Shown here: one piece after another, positions 47,159 through 57,038 of the stretch
How the letters are laid out: every line of letters starts with the position of its first letter
Position numbering within the stretch: position 1 is the stretch's first letter
Origin: Gamsiella multidivaricata
Taxonomy: Eukaryota > Mortierellomycota > Mortierellomycetes > Mortierellales > Mortierellaceae
Length of the DNA stretch: 64,000 nucleotides
Direction of reading: 5' to 3'
Assembly: GCF_025024155.1 (NCBI RefSeq)
Contig: NW_026251746.1
Location: 281,979 to 345,978, forward strand
Position numbers and translations under genes: made by a program
The notes under the pieces: generated by a model
Databases searched by the model: none
Seen by the model: the letters and a program-made list of their open reading frames with translations, nothing else
Told to the model about the DNA's origin: nothing

Positions 47159-49009
47159 TTACGGATTCTGTTGACGATCCCTCTTTTGTGCCTCCTTAAG
47201 CTCCTGTCTGCTATTGCAGGTGCGTCGATCGATCTTGATCTCAGAGTGTTCGTACGGTTTGGCGAAGTAAAACTCCTTGGGCTGTGACGAAGACGAAGGT
47301 GACGCTGACGATGGCGAAGAGGAAGGAGAAGGAGACGCTGGGGACGACGACGACGACGATGGAGCCAGGGACTGAGGCGCAGGCTTTGAGACACGAGGTT
47401 TGTGAAATGGTTTTGCTGCGGTTGTGGTACCTGGGCAGGCAATCGATTGGGAAGGGGTCATACATGAAATTGATACTGTAGAGGACGACACAATGGAGGA
47501 GATTGACAAAGACGAAGCTGAAAGCGACAAACCCGACATGTCAAATGAAGTAGGAGGAAACAACAATGGTGGGATCGGCGCGCTTCCGGATCCTTGGACG
47601 CTGTTACCAAGGCCCTGGATGTCGGTAGACAAAGCCGCCAACGTTGTTGTTGCTCCTGGTACTGGTTGGCTCGTTGTCAAGGAGGAAGGTGACGGCGATG
47701 ACGAAGGGGTCACTGCTGGGAAGAAGGGCGGATCATTCGTCCGGAGAGATCTGTTAGCATGGTTGATACTCGCCATGCGACCACTAGATCGTCCCGAAGA
47801 CGATCGTCCCAGGGAACTTGAGGCTGATCTTCCCACAGAGGACTGACCATCGACGCTGAGCAAGGGGTCGAATCTGGGCCTTAGTGCGGATGTCGAGGTT
47901 TGACGTCGAATTGACGGCTGGGATGTACGCCGCGCGTGGCCAAACCAGTGGGTCACGCTATTGTTAAAGTTGTTGACGTTGCTGGTATAGTTAACATTAT
48001 TGATATCGCTGTCGCAATCGGACGCGAACAACGCTCTCCCTGCATCTTCGTCCACAGCGAATCCCTCAGGAGACCCATTCATGTTTAACAGGTGAAGTCC
48101 ACCGCCATCTCCTCCTTTGACATCCATCGACCCTCCCATACCCCCCGTCATAGAACTGTCCGCCTGCAGGCCGCCAGTGAGTAGAGACAGTTGAACAGAT
48201 CCCCCATTGCGCGCCGAGGAATATCCTCCTACACCTTCGCCTGCACCAGGGGTCAGTAACCCCGCACTGGTGTTCAAGAACGACATAGGGTCTGACGTGT
48301 AATCGGGCATGGAGGACGTGCCACCGATAACGCCCTGAGCAACACAGAGCCCCGAGACCCTGTTGTCCGGCACAAACCCGCCGTTACTGGACACTAAATG
48401 TGCTGTCCAATCGGAGGGGGGCATACCCAAAGATGGGTCCCATGAATGGGATGAAGGCTGAGGCAAGGCATAGAAAAGATCCATCTCGGTCGCACAAATG
48501 GTTTGCATTGCCTGCAGTTGCAGATGTGGATGTGAATGTGCATCCGGTGGTGGTTGTAGCTGGAGTGGATAAACAAATGCTCCAGTGGGCATGGGCGAAG
48601 AAGGCGAAGGAAATCTGTGCGGGTCATTTGGATCAGGAGTAGAGTCAGAGGAGCTGAATCTGGAGTGGGAGGCAATCGAGTCCAAAAATGTATCCGTGGA
48701 GTCAAAAGACTGATGGAGTGTGCCTGGACCCTGAAGGAACCCTCTTGAGTGCTTGTAATTGTTGTTCAGGGTAAGCCGATCGAGCTCGGACGAGTCGTCC
48801 TGTGTGAAAGATAAGATAACACTGGCCTCGTTGTTGCTGGAGGTAAAATCCTTGGGGAAGTCATCCAGCTCGATTTCAAAGACCATTGGGGAAGGCAGAG
48901 CCTGCTGATTATCGTTCTTGATGGAGGGCAGCATTTGGCTGAAGCAGTTGTTGATGTTGTTGATGATGTTGTTATTGTTGTTGTTGTTGTTGTTGATGTT
49001 ATTAAACAT
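47159..49009 (-). CDS. Family member A: disordered Asn/Ser-rich protein with C-terminal F-A-x-P-Y/DRR/NSRxELK signature
   Basis: Single exon, 616 aa, ATG at 49009. It starts with an Asn/Ile run encoded by AAC/AAT repeats, then VFEIELDDFPKDF and long Ser/Pro/Gly-rich stretches, with no catalytic or known DNA-binding domain. The last 37 residues (47162-47272) read FYFAKPYEHSEIKIDRR, then TCNSRQELKEAQKRD. The same arrangement ends three further genes at 52.7-58.0 kb. No transmembrane segment or signal peptide. It resembles a transcription or RNA-binding regulator in composition only. The gene is convergent with the ankyrin-UBA gene (147 bp between stops). Confidence 0.8.
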   Translation of the reverse strand: MFNNINNNNNNNNNIINNINNCFSQMLPSIKNDNQQALPSPMVFEIELDDFPKDFTSSNNEASVILSFTQDDSSELDRLTLNNNYKHSRGFLQGPGTLHQSFDSTDTFLDSIASHSRFSSSDSTPDPNDPHRFPSPSSPMPTGAFVYPLQLQPPPDAHSHPHLQLQAMQTICATEMDLFYALPQPSSHSWDPSLGMPPSDWTAHLVSSNGGFVPDNRVSGLCVAQGVIGGTSSMPDYTSDPMSFLNTSAGLLTPGAGEGVGGYSSARNGGSVQLSLLTGGLQADSSMTGGMGGSMDVKGGDGGGLHLLNMNGSPEGFAVDEDAGRALFASDCDSDINNVNYTSNVNNFNNSVTHWFGHARRTSQPSIRRQTSTSALRPRFDPLLSVDGQSSVGRSASSSLGRSSSGRSSGRMASINHANRSLRTNDPPFFPAVTPSSSPSPSSLTTSQPVPGATTTLAALSTDIQGLGNSVQGSGSAPIPPLLFPPTSFDMSGLSLSASSLSISSIVSSSTVSISCMTPSQSIACPGTTTAAKPFHKPRVSKPAPQSLAPSSSSSSPASPSPSSSPSSASPSSSSQPKEFYFAKPYEHSEIKIDRRTCNSRQELKEAQKRDRQQNP

Positions 49010-52000
49010 AATGGGGTTGTTTGAAAAGTAAAATGTGTACGGGAGTATGTGAGTGTATGTGTCCGTGGATGGAGGGTGCTATGTGTTCTGTGTAGCGTTT
49101 ATGTGGGTATGGGATGTAGGGCAAATGTATTGGTATTAGAACAAGGTGAGAAACAGGCGAAGTATAGACAAGAGAAAAGGAAACAAGCAACGGCAATTGG
49201 GCCTGATACTTTAGCGTAGGTAAGGGGATCAAAGATCCAGTGGAATCTGGTGAAGGTAGAGGGTAACAATGGTGGGCAAAAAGAGGGAGAGAGGAGGAGA
49301 GGAGGAGAGGAAGAAGAGCGGTGTAATGGGATTGAGACAAAGAGATGGCGATAAGTAGAGAAGGAGGGAGGCCTTTATATAAGGGGACAGGTGTGCGGCA
49401 TGTGTAGTGTATATCAAATATGAAGGTGTCGCCCATGGTGGTCTAAACCCATTTCAGGGCATTCGGGGACAGGATGAGAGTCGATAGCTGCCGTCGAGTA
49501 CTTCGCCGGCACTTTTGCCTCAACACGCAGCGCGTTTAAGACCCGTGTAATCTATGCGTCTATATTTTGATTGAACATTGATAGACAACCACCATATGTG
49601 CATGCAGGCAGACAACCACAACCAGGCACCTATCGTGTGGACCCCCCTGACTCCCCGCTCCTCTTTTCTACATTCCGATTACCAAACCCTTTAGTCCACC
49701 ATTTCTCCATTAGGGCTGGTTCTCGATATATAGTAATATCTATCATCGTCTCAAGCCAGGCCCCTCTATGTAATTAATGAAATTGCATCTTTTCTGTGTA
49801 CTTCATTCGTCGTCATTCAAACCTAAATCTATCGGATATCGGATCGTCTCTCCCCATGGCAGCATTCAAAGCACTGAGGGTAAAATAGCGGACGCCAACT
49901 CAACGCCTGGTACGTGCCCCTTATATCAAACTGTTGATTCAGTCCTATACTGCGACAGGAGAGCTTCTTTTTGACCAAAAATAAAGAAAGGAAGAAGGAA
50001 AGTACAAAAGAGAGTGAAAGAAAAATGCTGGTCTTCCGAGGGTTGTCCAAACATCTGCCAAAATAGTCGATCGATTTTCAAAAGGGATGGTTAGCGCTAA
50101 AATGGATCTTATGGACCGAACACTTACGAGGTCGAAGTGCAAGGAACCCCAATGATCTATTCATGGTAATGGAGCTCCTCGCCATCAACACTGGCAAAGA
50201 TCACTGCAAGACCCTGCAATAACCATATATAGGCTGAGAGATCCTTTTTGAGAACCTTGTATTGATATCTTTAAGACACAGCCAATAATGGATGAGCTTC
50301 GGGACGTTAGTGCCATTATGATGGTTGAGCCATATGCCACTAGCCCGACTTTTTCGGTCGTAGAAAATCATTCCAGTAACTCGTCTCGTCAACGCATGCA
50401 TAGCTTTATTGACCACCTCTGCGCGTTACAGATATATACATACACAAGTAGACGTAAACAAACAACACTTGCCTTAAAGGCGGATCCTCCCCTGAAACCG
50501 CGAGCGATAAAATAGATCATCCCCCCAATTATTATTGTAGAGATAAAAGGCAACTTCGTCTCGACTTCCTTTCTCTTCTTTTATACAATATCATCAGGAA
50601 GTGTTTTCTTGAAATCGCACAAGTCCACGAAAGGAAGAAGGGGTGCCACCATAGCCTTATAGAAGAACGGCCTTTGTTTGTTCCACAGATTCTGGTCATG
50701 GACCTGTGGATGTGATACCTTTTCCAACAACTTCTTTAAAAAAAGGGCTACAAGAGAGTGAAAACCTTCTTGTACATGTACAAGCCTAGGTACAAGAATT
50801 CATCGTCATTAGATACTCATTCCCCGCACACACTACCTGTTGCTTAATACTCTTAATGGCGATGTTAAGGGCGAGGACAAGAGCGATGCCGATTGACCGG
50901 TAGCGATCCTTTTGCGATTAGATAAAGCTGATCTCATACACGCGGAACGTGATACATCATACGCTCCACGAACACGCATGTCAAAAAGACATGCGATTCC
51001 GCCCTGTATACATTGAAGCTGAAGGGATAGCAGGGCTGTCGCCCTGGGAGGCTCTTTATGAATGTACCCCTCCTCGTCGGTAGTCGTTGAGCTCCTCCAT
51101 TCTACGCCTCTCGCATCCACAGCATTTTACAGGGCTACTTGGCGAAGTATTTTTGAGCGCCACACGGTTTATCTGTGCATTGAAGCGCCAATGTCTAAAA
51201 GGATGCTGACCCTTTTACGATGTCTGGTCGCGCTAACAATGGACACGAAATACCTTGTCATGCGTCCTGTTGACCCGTCTGCACCCGAAGATGCCGCTGT
51301 TCTTTGCGTTCATTGTCATGCAACGAGTGCTGGTATTGTTGATTCTGTCCCCTGTTGCAGATGGTTTTCTATGTCATTTGTTGGTCTGGTGAAAATTGCG
51401 TCGACTTTGAATGACTCCTGACCCTGCCTCATAGGATTAAAAGTAGTTTTCATGCATTTCAAACAACGACGTCTGCACTCTACTGACAATGAGTCGTAAT
51501 ATAGAGGACTCTCCAGAGGCCAGCCTAGGACTTGCCATCGCAATACGCCGTAACGGAATGATTTTCTCAGCTCTAACTTGCTAATGCCACATTGATGCTT
51601 AGCTAATTGTACTTTTGGAACGCGTTTTGCAATTTCGTATCCGGATGTTATTTGAGAGCACGACGCCCACGAGTGCAGTCCGAAAGGGCATCTTACCGTA
51701 CACGCCGCTGAGAGTTATTTTTACAGTGCCAAGGATTCGAGGATTTGGGCGCACCAAAAGATTTGACACTCATTCCACTTTTCGCTGCGCGAACAGCTTC
51801 ATTAGATGCTAGGGTCATGATTGGTGCAAACAACATCCTCAACTTTTGTAGCTTTACTATACTTTCGACATTTTTAGTCAATCGACGAGGTTACTTTCAC
51901 CGACGTCCTTTTCTCTTTTTTTTGGACCGCGGTCCAAAAGCCTACACATGCTGCGGAAAACTTCCAACTAATCCATCGTAACTTGGTTACATATGGCCTG

Positions 52001-52728
52001 CGGTAGCATAATTTATCTATTGTTCACACTGTTCCTTCTTTTCTTTTTTTTTTTTTTTTTTTTTTTGGGGGGGGGATAAAAGGGAGAGGTCCCATCCCTG
52101 GCAACCAAGCATATTGCGAAAGGGCTTGGTGGACCATTGGTCCTTAGTTCCTTCGCAAAGGCACCGGCAGTCCGCCAGCTATTAGAAAACCAATCATTGC
52201 AAGGCATCAGGCACTGCATCGAGTCCACCGACCTACCGCAGCTTCAGGTCTGCACGCTGTGTTCGCACCCCCATTCTTCTTTGCCTGTTTGATTTGCACC
52301 ACGCACCTAGATATTGAATGTACGTTCTCAATTGCTCACTAATCTATCAGTTTCATTAATTAGTCGATTGTATTGAAGGTTGGCTCTTTGGAGCGTGAGG
52401 AGGCTGGGCGCTGGAAAACATTCTGTACATGTTCATGGTGCTCGATGCACTACCGAACAAAATGAGCCCCTTGGCCTAGAGAAGAAAAAGAGCAAAAGGC
52501 ACAACAGTTTGTCTGCATCTTCTCTCTACAACCACATCTCATCTCGCGAATCATCAGCACCATCGCCTATCTCCCTTCGTCCAATCTACACTCTTAAATC
52601 AGCATCGACTCAAAACCATCCCTCCAACCAGCGCTCACCCACGTCCACCTGTGTCCACCTTTCGCGATCTTGTAACAAAGTACATCCTCTCGTCACGCAC
52701 CACAGCACACAAAAAGTCGCTAAACGTT
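49010..52728. other. 3.7 kb intergenic region, mostly featureless
   Basis: Just upstream of gene A are GGAGAGGAGGAGAGGAAGAAG purine repeats at 49285-49320 and A/T-rich sequence. A T/G homopolymer run (T22 then G9) lies at about 52044-52075. At 52090-52260 (+) one coding-like frame (TKHIAKGLGGPLVLSSFAK, LLENQSLQGIRHCIE) has no start and no splice partner, and may be a relic of a repeated fungal gene family. Nothing else recognisable; no tRNA found. Confidence 0.4.
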
Positions 52729-53973
52729 ATGTCACCCACACAACCACCTTCAAACAAGCTTCTGCTGACGAGCATGGATAACGAGGACGCGGACACTGAG
52801 GATGCTAGCCGAGCCGACTTCATTGGAGATGACCGCAGGATTATTGACAATGGCCGGGAATTGAGTATAGTGGACTATTACGACTCTCACGAACAAACGG
52901 ACGTGACGATTAGAAACGAAAGAAAACCTGGCTTGCCACCTGGTATGGCCCCAGCTCCTCCTTGTGCACCTACTCTTCTCAACTCTACCTTCACACGCAG
53001 TACCGTTTATTACCCCACTATTCTCCACATTCCCAATTGCTGTATGGCATTTTCAAACATCAAAATATATATAAAAACTAACATGACCAATGTCTTAATC
53101 CTCGTCACAACAGTCAAACGGCAAGGTGCAAACGATCCTGAAAAGAGTCTACCATCAGGTCTAGTTCCTGCACTACTCTGGGAAGATCCAAGCAAGTTCC
53201 GGTACCCAGACCCGCTATCGACCGCACTCTCTAAGGCCTTGTTGTGCACCGCCGGACAGGATGGGCTAACATCAGGCCATGAGTTTACCCCAGACCTTTA
53301 TTCGCGTCTTTGGGAGTATGAGTTTGCATCCTACTCGGCCACTACTGCATTTCCGCCGGGTTTCGATCTTAATGGTGCCCAGACCATTCACGATATGGAG
53401 CACCTATCAGTCAAGCTAGAGAAGACCCATGCGAAAGCCATCGTCATCGGAACTCCATCCGCATGCGGACCTGCGCTGATAGGAGGAGAACTGTCTACTG
53501 CTACCGCGAAGCGTCCTCCCTCAAGGCATCTTAGCGCAAAGCGTTCAACTGCAAAGCGTTCACCCGCAAAGCACATTGTCACCGCACCTAACTCAATAAT
53601 GAACGCAACCCGGATGCCCAGTCGTGCCCAAGCCCCTTCTACAGCCCAGCCAGTGCAGTGGGCAGAAAACATGACACCCGAGTCTGCTAAGTCCAAATGG
53701 CAAAGATGTGAACCTGGGGGTCCTCCCAGTCAACCAACTGCTTCGACGACAGCAGCAGCAGCAGCAACAACAGTAACAGGGGAGCTGAACGAGGAATATC
53801 TACCAGCAATAATCGAGACCATGCCAAACGTCCACACCCCTTCGACTTCCGCTAGTCGACAGACACTTCAACCCACTTACTTTGCGGAGCAGTATAGCCC
53901 CGACGATCGCTCGGACAAGCGCAGGAACAACATTCTAAAGCAGTTGAAGATGGCCAAAGCCAAGCAATCTTGA
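52729..53973 (+). CDS. Family member D: divergent copy of the same C-terminal signature
   Basis: ATG at 52729 (MSPTQPPSNKLLL). Exons 52729-52942 and 53114-53973 give 357 aa. The 171-nt intron (GTATGG...ACTAAC...ACAG) is an exact multiple of 3 with no stop, so the unspliced form is also open (414 aa). Regions: acidic N-terminus (MDNEDADTEDASRADF), LVPALLWEDPSKFRYPDPL, a basic repeat (AKRPPSRHLSAKRSTAKRSP), an Ala/Thr run, then the final 32 residues: TYFAEQYSPDDRSDKRRN and NILKQLKMAKAKQS. The FAE-x-Y, D-x-R-R and LK-x-A-K-A positions line up with members A-C, with one short deletion. Function unknown. It is the only family copy on the plus strand. Confidence 0.7.
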   Translation: MSPTQPPSNKLLLTSMDNEDADTEDASRADFIGDDRRIIDNGRELSIVDYYDSHEQTDVTIRNERKPGLPPGMAPAPPCAPTLLNSTFTRSTVYYPTILHIPNCCMAFSNIKIYIKTNMTNVLILVTTVKRQGANDPEKSLPSGLVPALLWEDPSKFRYPDPLSTALSKALLCTAGQDGLTSGHEFTPDLYSRLWEYEFASYSATTAFPPGFDLNGAQTIHDMEHLSVKLEKTHAKAIVIGTPSACGPALIGGELSTATAKRPPSRHLSAKRSTAKRSPAKHIVTAPNSIMNATRMPSRAQAPSTAQPVQWAENMTPESAKSKWQRCEPGGPPSQPTASTTAAAAATTVTGELNEEYLPAIIETMPNVHTPSTSASRQTLQPTYFAEQYSPDDRSDKRRNNILKQLKMAKAKQS

Positions 53974-54926
53974 CGTGCAAACAAGGTGTCTATTGCATGG
54001 GGATGAGAATTCATACATACCATACACCGCTAATCTATTATCCCATTACCCTACTATCTTATTATCCTATTATCTTGTCATTCTATTATCCTGTTATTTA
54101 TTATCCTGTTATTTATTATCCTGTTATTTATTATCCTGTTATTTATTATCCTGTTATTTATTATCCTGTTATCCTATTATCCGTCTCTTTCTTCTCTCGT
54201 CTTTCCTCGTTGTCTTCTCCGTTCACTCGTCATCACTATCTATTTTCTCTCTCTTTCTTTCTGCTCACTGTTCGCTGTTCACTGCCCATTGTCCGCTATC
54301 ATCTAATGTCTACTCTCTCTCTCTGTTTTCTTCGATTTTTCTTTATTTATGTTGTGCCAAATATTGGATTGATAATTATATCAATAAAAGATTATACATC
54401 ATCTAATTCATCTCGATAATAAACCATGACTGTCCCTCGTGGTATGATCTCGGCTGTTCCAGGACAGGACAGCACGCCAAGAACAATTCTTTTGGAGCAC
54501 TGAAAGGCGTCAATATTTATTAGCCCATGCTTCGAGGAAGGAATAAAATCACAGTTTATTTCTCTCGTCCAAAAAAGGGTATTATTTCTGCGCAAACTTT
54601 ATATTAAGCACACAGCCTTCAGGGGGAGAGAAAGCTCTTTTGAAGATGCGAAAGAAACGGACCAACAGTGGAATAGGGTCTCTCGAATGAGAGCGCAAAA
54701 ACGAAAATATGCCGACATGCGATAGGGGGACTCTCTGTCCAGGAGTAGATGTTGTGAATATTTATTATTATCACCATTATCACTATTACTATTATTGTTG
54801 TTGCTGCTGTTATCGTTATTTTTATTGTTATTGCTGGCTGTACCTTTGCTGGTAACAAAAGTGAATGTACCATAGAGCAGCTTTTTTTCTTTTTAACGGA
54901 GTTAAAAAACCCGGGCAATTATGACT
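53974..54926. other. Intergenic between family members D and B, with simple repeats
   Basis: Contains the 15-bp tandem array (54086-54160), pyrimidine-rich sequence to 54330, and AT-rich trinucleotide-like repeats at 54765-54832. The frames at 53970-54419 read only the repeat. No gene seen. Confidence 0.5.
54086..54175. repeat. 15-bp tandem repeat, five perfect copies plus a partial
   Basis: Unit TTATCCTGTTATTTA, at 54086-54100, 54101-54115, 54116-54130, 54131-54145 and 54146-54160, followed by a degenerate copy to 54175. It begins about 110 bp after the stop of member D. Related TTATCCTATTATC units precede it. Confidence 0.95.
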
Positions 54927-55769
54927 CTAACATAACTGCTGTAATTGATGTTCTTTTGCCTGGGCCTGCTTCAGCTCTTTCCGAGAGTTGTATGCACGTC
55001 TGTCCACCTTTGAGGTAGGTGGATGATAGGGCTCAGCAAAGAAGAAGAGCGGGGCTGAATTCGAACGGACGGTGCTGCGGGATGTTCTCGTCACCGATTG
55101 CGTTACCTGACCAACAGGACTGCGGAGTGCCGACGACGGTCGCGATGATAATGGTGACCAGGACGAGGATGAGGACTGAGAAGAATTCGGTGGGGAGTAT
55201 GGAGGTGTTCCTGGTGAAGAGAATCCACTACGGGGATTACAGCTATCGGGATTTGCTTCAGCTGGTTTGCTCAGCTCACCGATCTCTGCCGGCGTTCCTG
55301 AAATCGAAGTCTTGGCCATAGCGTCGTCCAAGAGAAAGAGCGGGGGACGGCCTCGCCTACGGCGTAGGCCCGAACCCATGCTCAGGATTCTACCGTCTGT
55401 TGAGACATCCATAGAGTTGGTCCGCTGGAATGAAGAAGGACTGACTGGGACCACAAACTGGATCTCTTTGCCCGTCTTGTTATAAGACTGGGGCTTACCG
55501 GCATTGCAACTCAACTTTATATGGCGATTGATAATAACCCCGTCCGAAGGGGGTGGATGCGGCGGATCTTTAGGGGTTGTGGTTGCGGTAGCGGCTGAGT
55601 CTACTAGCAATGGTTCGTTATTAGGAGAGAACGTATCAATATTGGAGAATCTTGTGTCCTTGGAAATGATTTTGGTATCGACAGCTTGTGTGGTAGGCTC
55701 GGCATTAACATCCTTAATAGAAGGACTGGCAGCTCTCCTTAGAAAAGAGAATTGTTGCGAAGAATGCAT
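54927..55769 (-). CDS. Family member B: AT-hook-like protein with the C-terminal signature
   Basis: ATG at 55769 (MHSSQQFSFLRRAASPS), single exon to the stop, 280 aa. An upstream in-frame stretch preceded by an acceptor-like CACCTAG (about 55800) means a 5' exon cannot be excluded. Segments in order: GKEIQFVVPVSPSSFQR (55425-55485), an AT-hook-like LRRRRGRPPLFLLDD (about 55330-55370), a Ser/Pro-rich linker, then LFFFAEPYHPPTSKVDRR, AYNSRKELKQAQAKE and the C-terminus. The RGRP core is the minor-groove-binding part of AT-hooks, so chromatin or DNA contact is plausible. It is closest to member C, which lies next to it on the same strand, suggesting tandem duplication. Confidence 0.78.
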   Translation of the reverse strand: MHSSQQFSFLRRAASPSIKDVNAEPTTQAVDTKIISKDTRFSNIDTFSPNNEPLLVDSAATATTTPKDPPHPPPSDGVIINRHIKLSCNAGKPQSYNKTGKEIQFVVPVSPSSFQRTNSMDVSTDGRILSMGSGLRRRRGRPPLFLLDDAMAKTSISGTPAEIGELSKPAEANPDSCNPRSGFSSPGTPPYSPPNSSQSSSSSWSPLSSRPSSALRSPVGQVTQSVTRTSRSTVRSNSAPLFFFAEPYHPPTSKVDRRAYNSRKELKQAQAKEHQLQQLC

Positions 55770-57038
55770 AGTGATATTATTCTCGATAAATGTAAGACTA
55801 GGTGGGTGTAACAATGGCGCTGCGAATGATGCAGGATGTTAAGAGGAGAGGAGGAGTTCGAATGTCGGTTTAGTGAAAGAAGAAGGTGGAGATGGAACTG
55901 CATTTTATATCCAATCCTTCCCTCTTGGCGAAGTGCCTTCAGTTAATTAATTAGGCCCTTGCGTCGGCCGAATAATGATCGCTTGTAGCCGCTAATTGGG
56001 CTGTAATACCATGTTTGGAGGTTAGGCCAACCTCTTGTAGACAGTTCGACCTTGAGGGACTTTCGGTGATCATGGAATCATTCAGCGCATGGATCGCTGC
56101 AGTGGAGTTTTCTGGTTCCTGAGAGAAGCGGCCATTTACGTGGCTCGATGGCAGCTGACCACATCCAGCATTCACAGCGCCAATAGTGCAACCAAATCGC
56201 TCGTCCGATTGTGCAATGGTATCTGGCCAATCCTCCATGTCTTTGAGGAACAGCTCTACCTCCAAGTCGCGTGCATCCAGAACGCCATCTTCATTTCCTT
56301 CAGGGGGTACCATACTAGGGTCGACTATCCTCTTCAGTGGTAGGTTGTTTAGGTGTAAGAGTATGAGTGATCTCTAATTTTAAGTAACAACTGTAGAAAG
56401 GCGCGTTTTTTGGTAGTTCTTTTGTTTTTTGTATATAACACTAGACACAAAAAAAATAGTATGAACGGCAAGGGTTGCTATCCCTTCTTATATGGCTCAA
56501 GAAAACTGTGGAAGCACTCTCCATACTACGGCTGTTGTCTGCGATTCTGAGCAGACACGTACAATTTGCGGATGGGATCCGTACCGGAACAGCGTCGCAA
56601 TGGACGCTAAGTGGAGGTTCGAGAGTGAAGCAGCTGTGGAGGCAGTGGTACCGCTCGGTACATGACGGAACCCTGACCAAAAGGCCCACACTAATAGCTG
56701 GGCTAGACTCCACTCTCTGGAACGGACCGCAGGGGAAGTATATACTGTAGCCATTTGGTATGCGGCAAAAGAATCTTCTGGATCAATGTTTACAAACCAC
56801 AGTAGATTGAATACCTTTAGAACGTGCGACTCTACCGGCGGGAGGCGAAGTATTCATTTCTTTTCATAGAATTTCTCTCCTTCCTTATTCAAGAATGGCG
56901 AAGTCAACCTCTTCAGCGCACAGCTCTTCCTAGTGCTTTCGACTAATCAAGACATTGTCTCAAATGCTTGCTTATTCTATTTTAGATCAGGACCCTGACC
57001 AATGTCGGCTGTTGGTGCTCTAATTTCCGCTTTTTTGT
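55770..57038. other. 1.27 kb spacer between members B and C with two weak coding-like frames
   Basis: Minus strand 55951-56313: an open frame of 120 codons, VPPEGNEDGVLDARDLEVEL... then FLKDMEDWPDT, coherent but without relatives known to me; it could be a former upstream exon of B. Plus strand 56475-56750: KQLWRQWYRSVHDGTLTKRP recalls the fungal GCR1_C-type domain (WxxWxxG...P) but has no clear gene context. Both are unconfirmed. Confidence 0.35.

Noticed and set aside
47162..47272. bZIP basic region in the C-terminal signature of the family
   Set aside because: The spacing NxxxAxxSRxRK is absent and no leucine zipper follows; the protein ends within 15-20 residues.
53970..54419. Tyr/Pro/Leu-rich plus-strand proteins after gene D
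   Set aside because: Translation of the 15-bp tandem repeat and pyrimidine tract.
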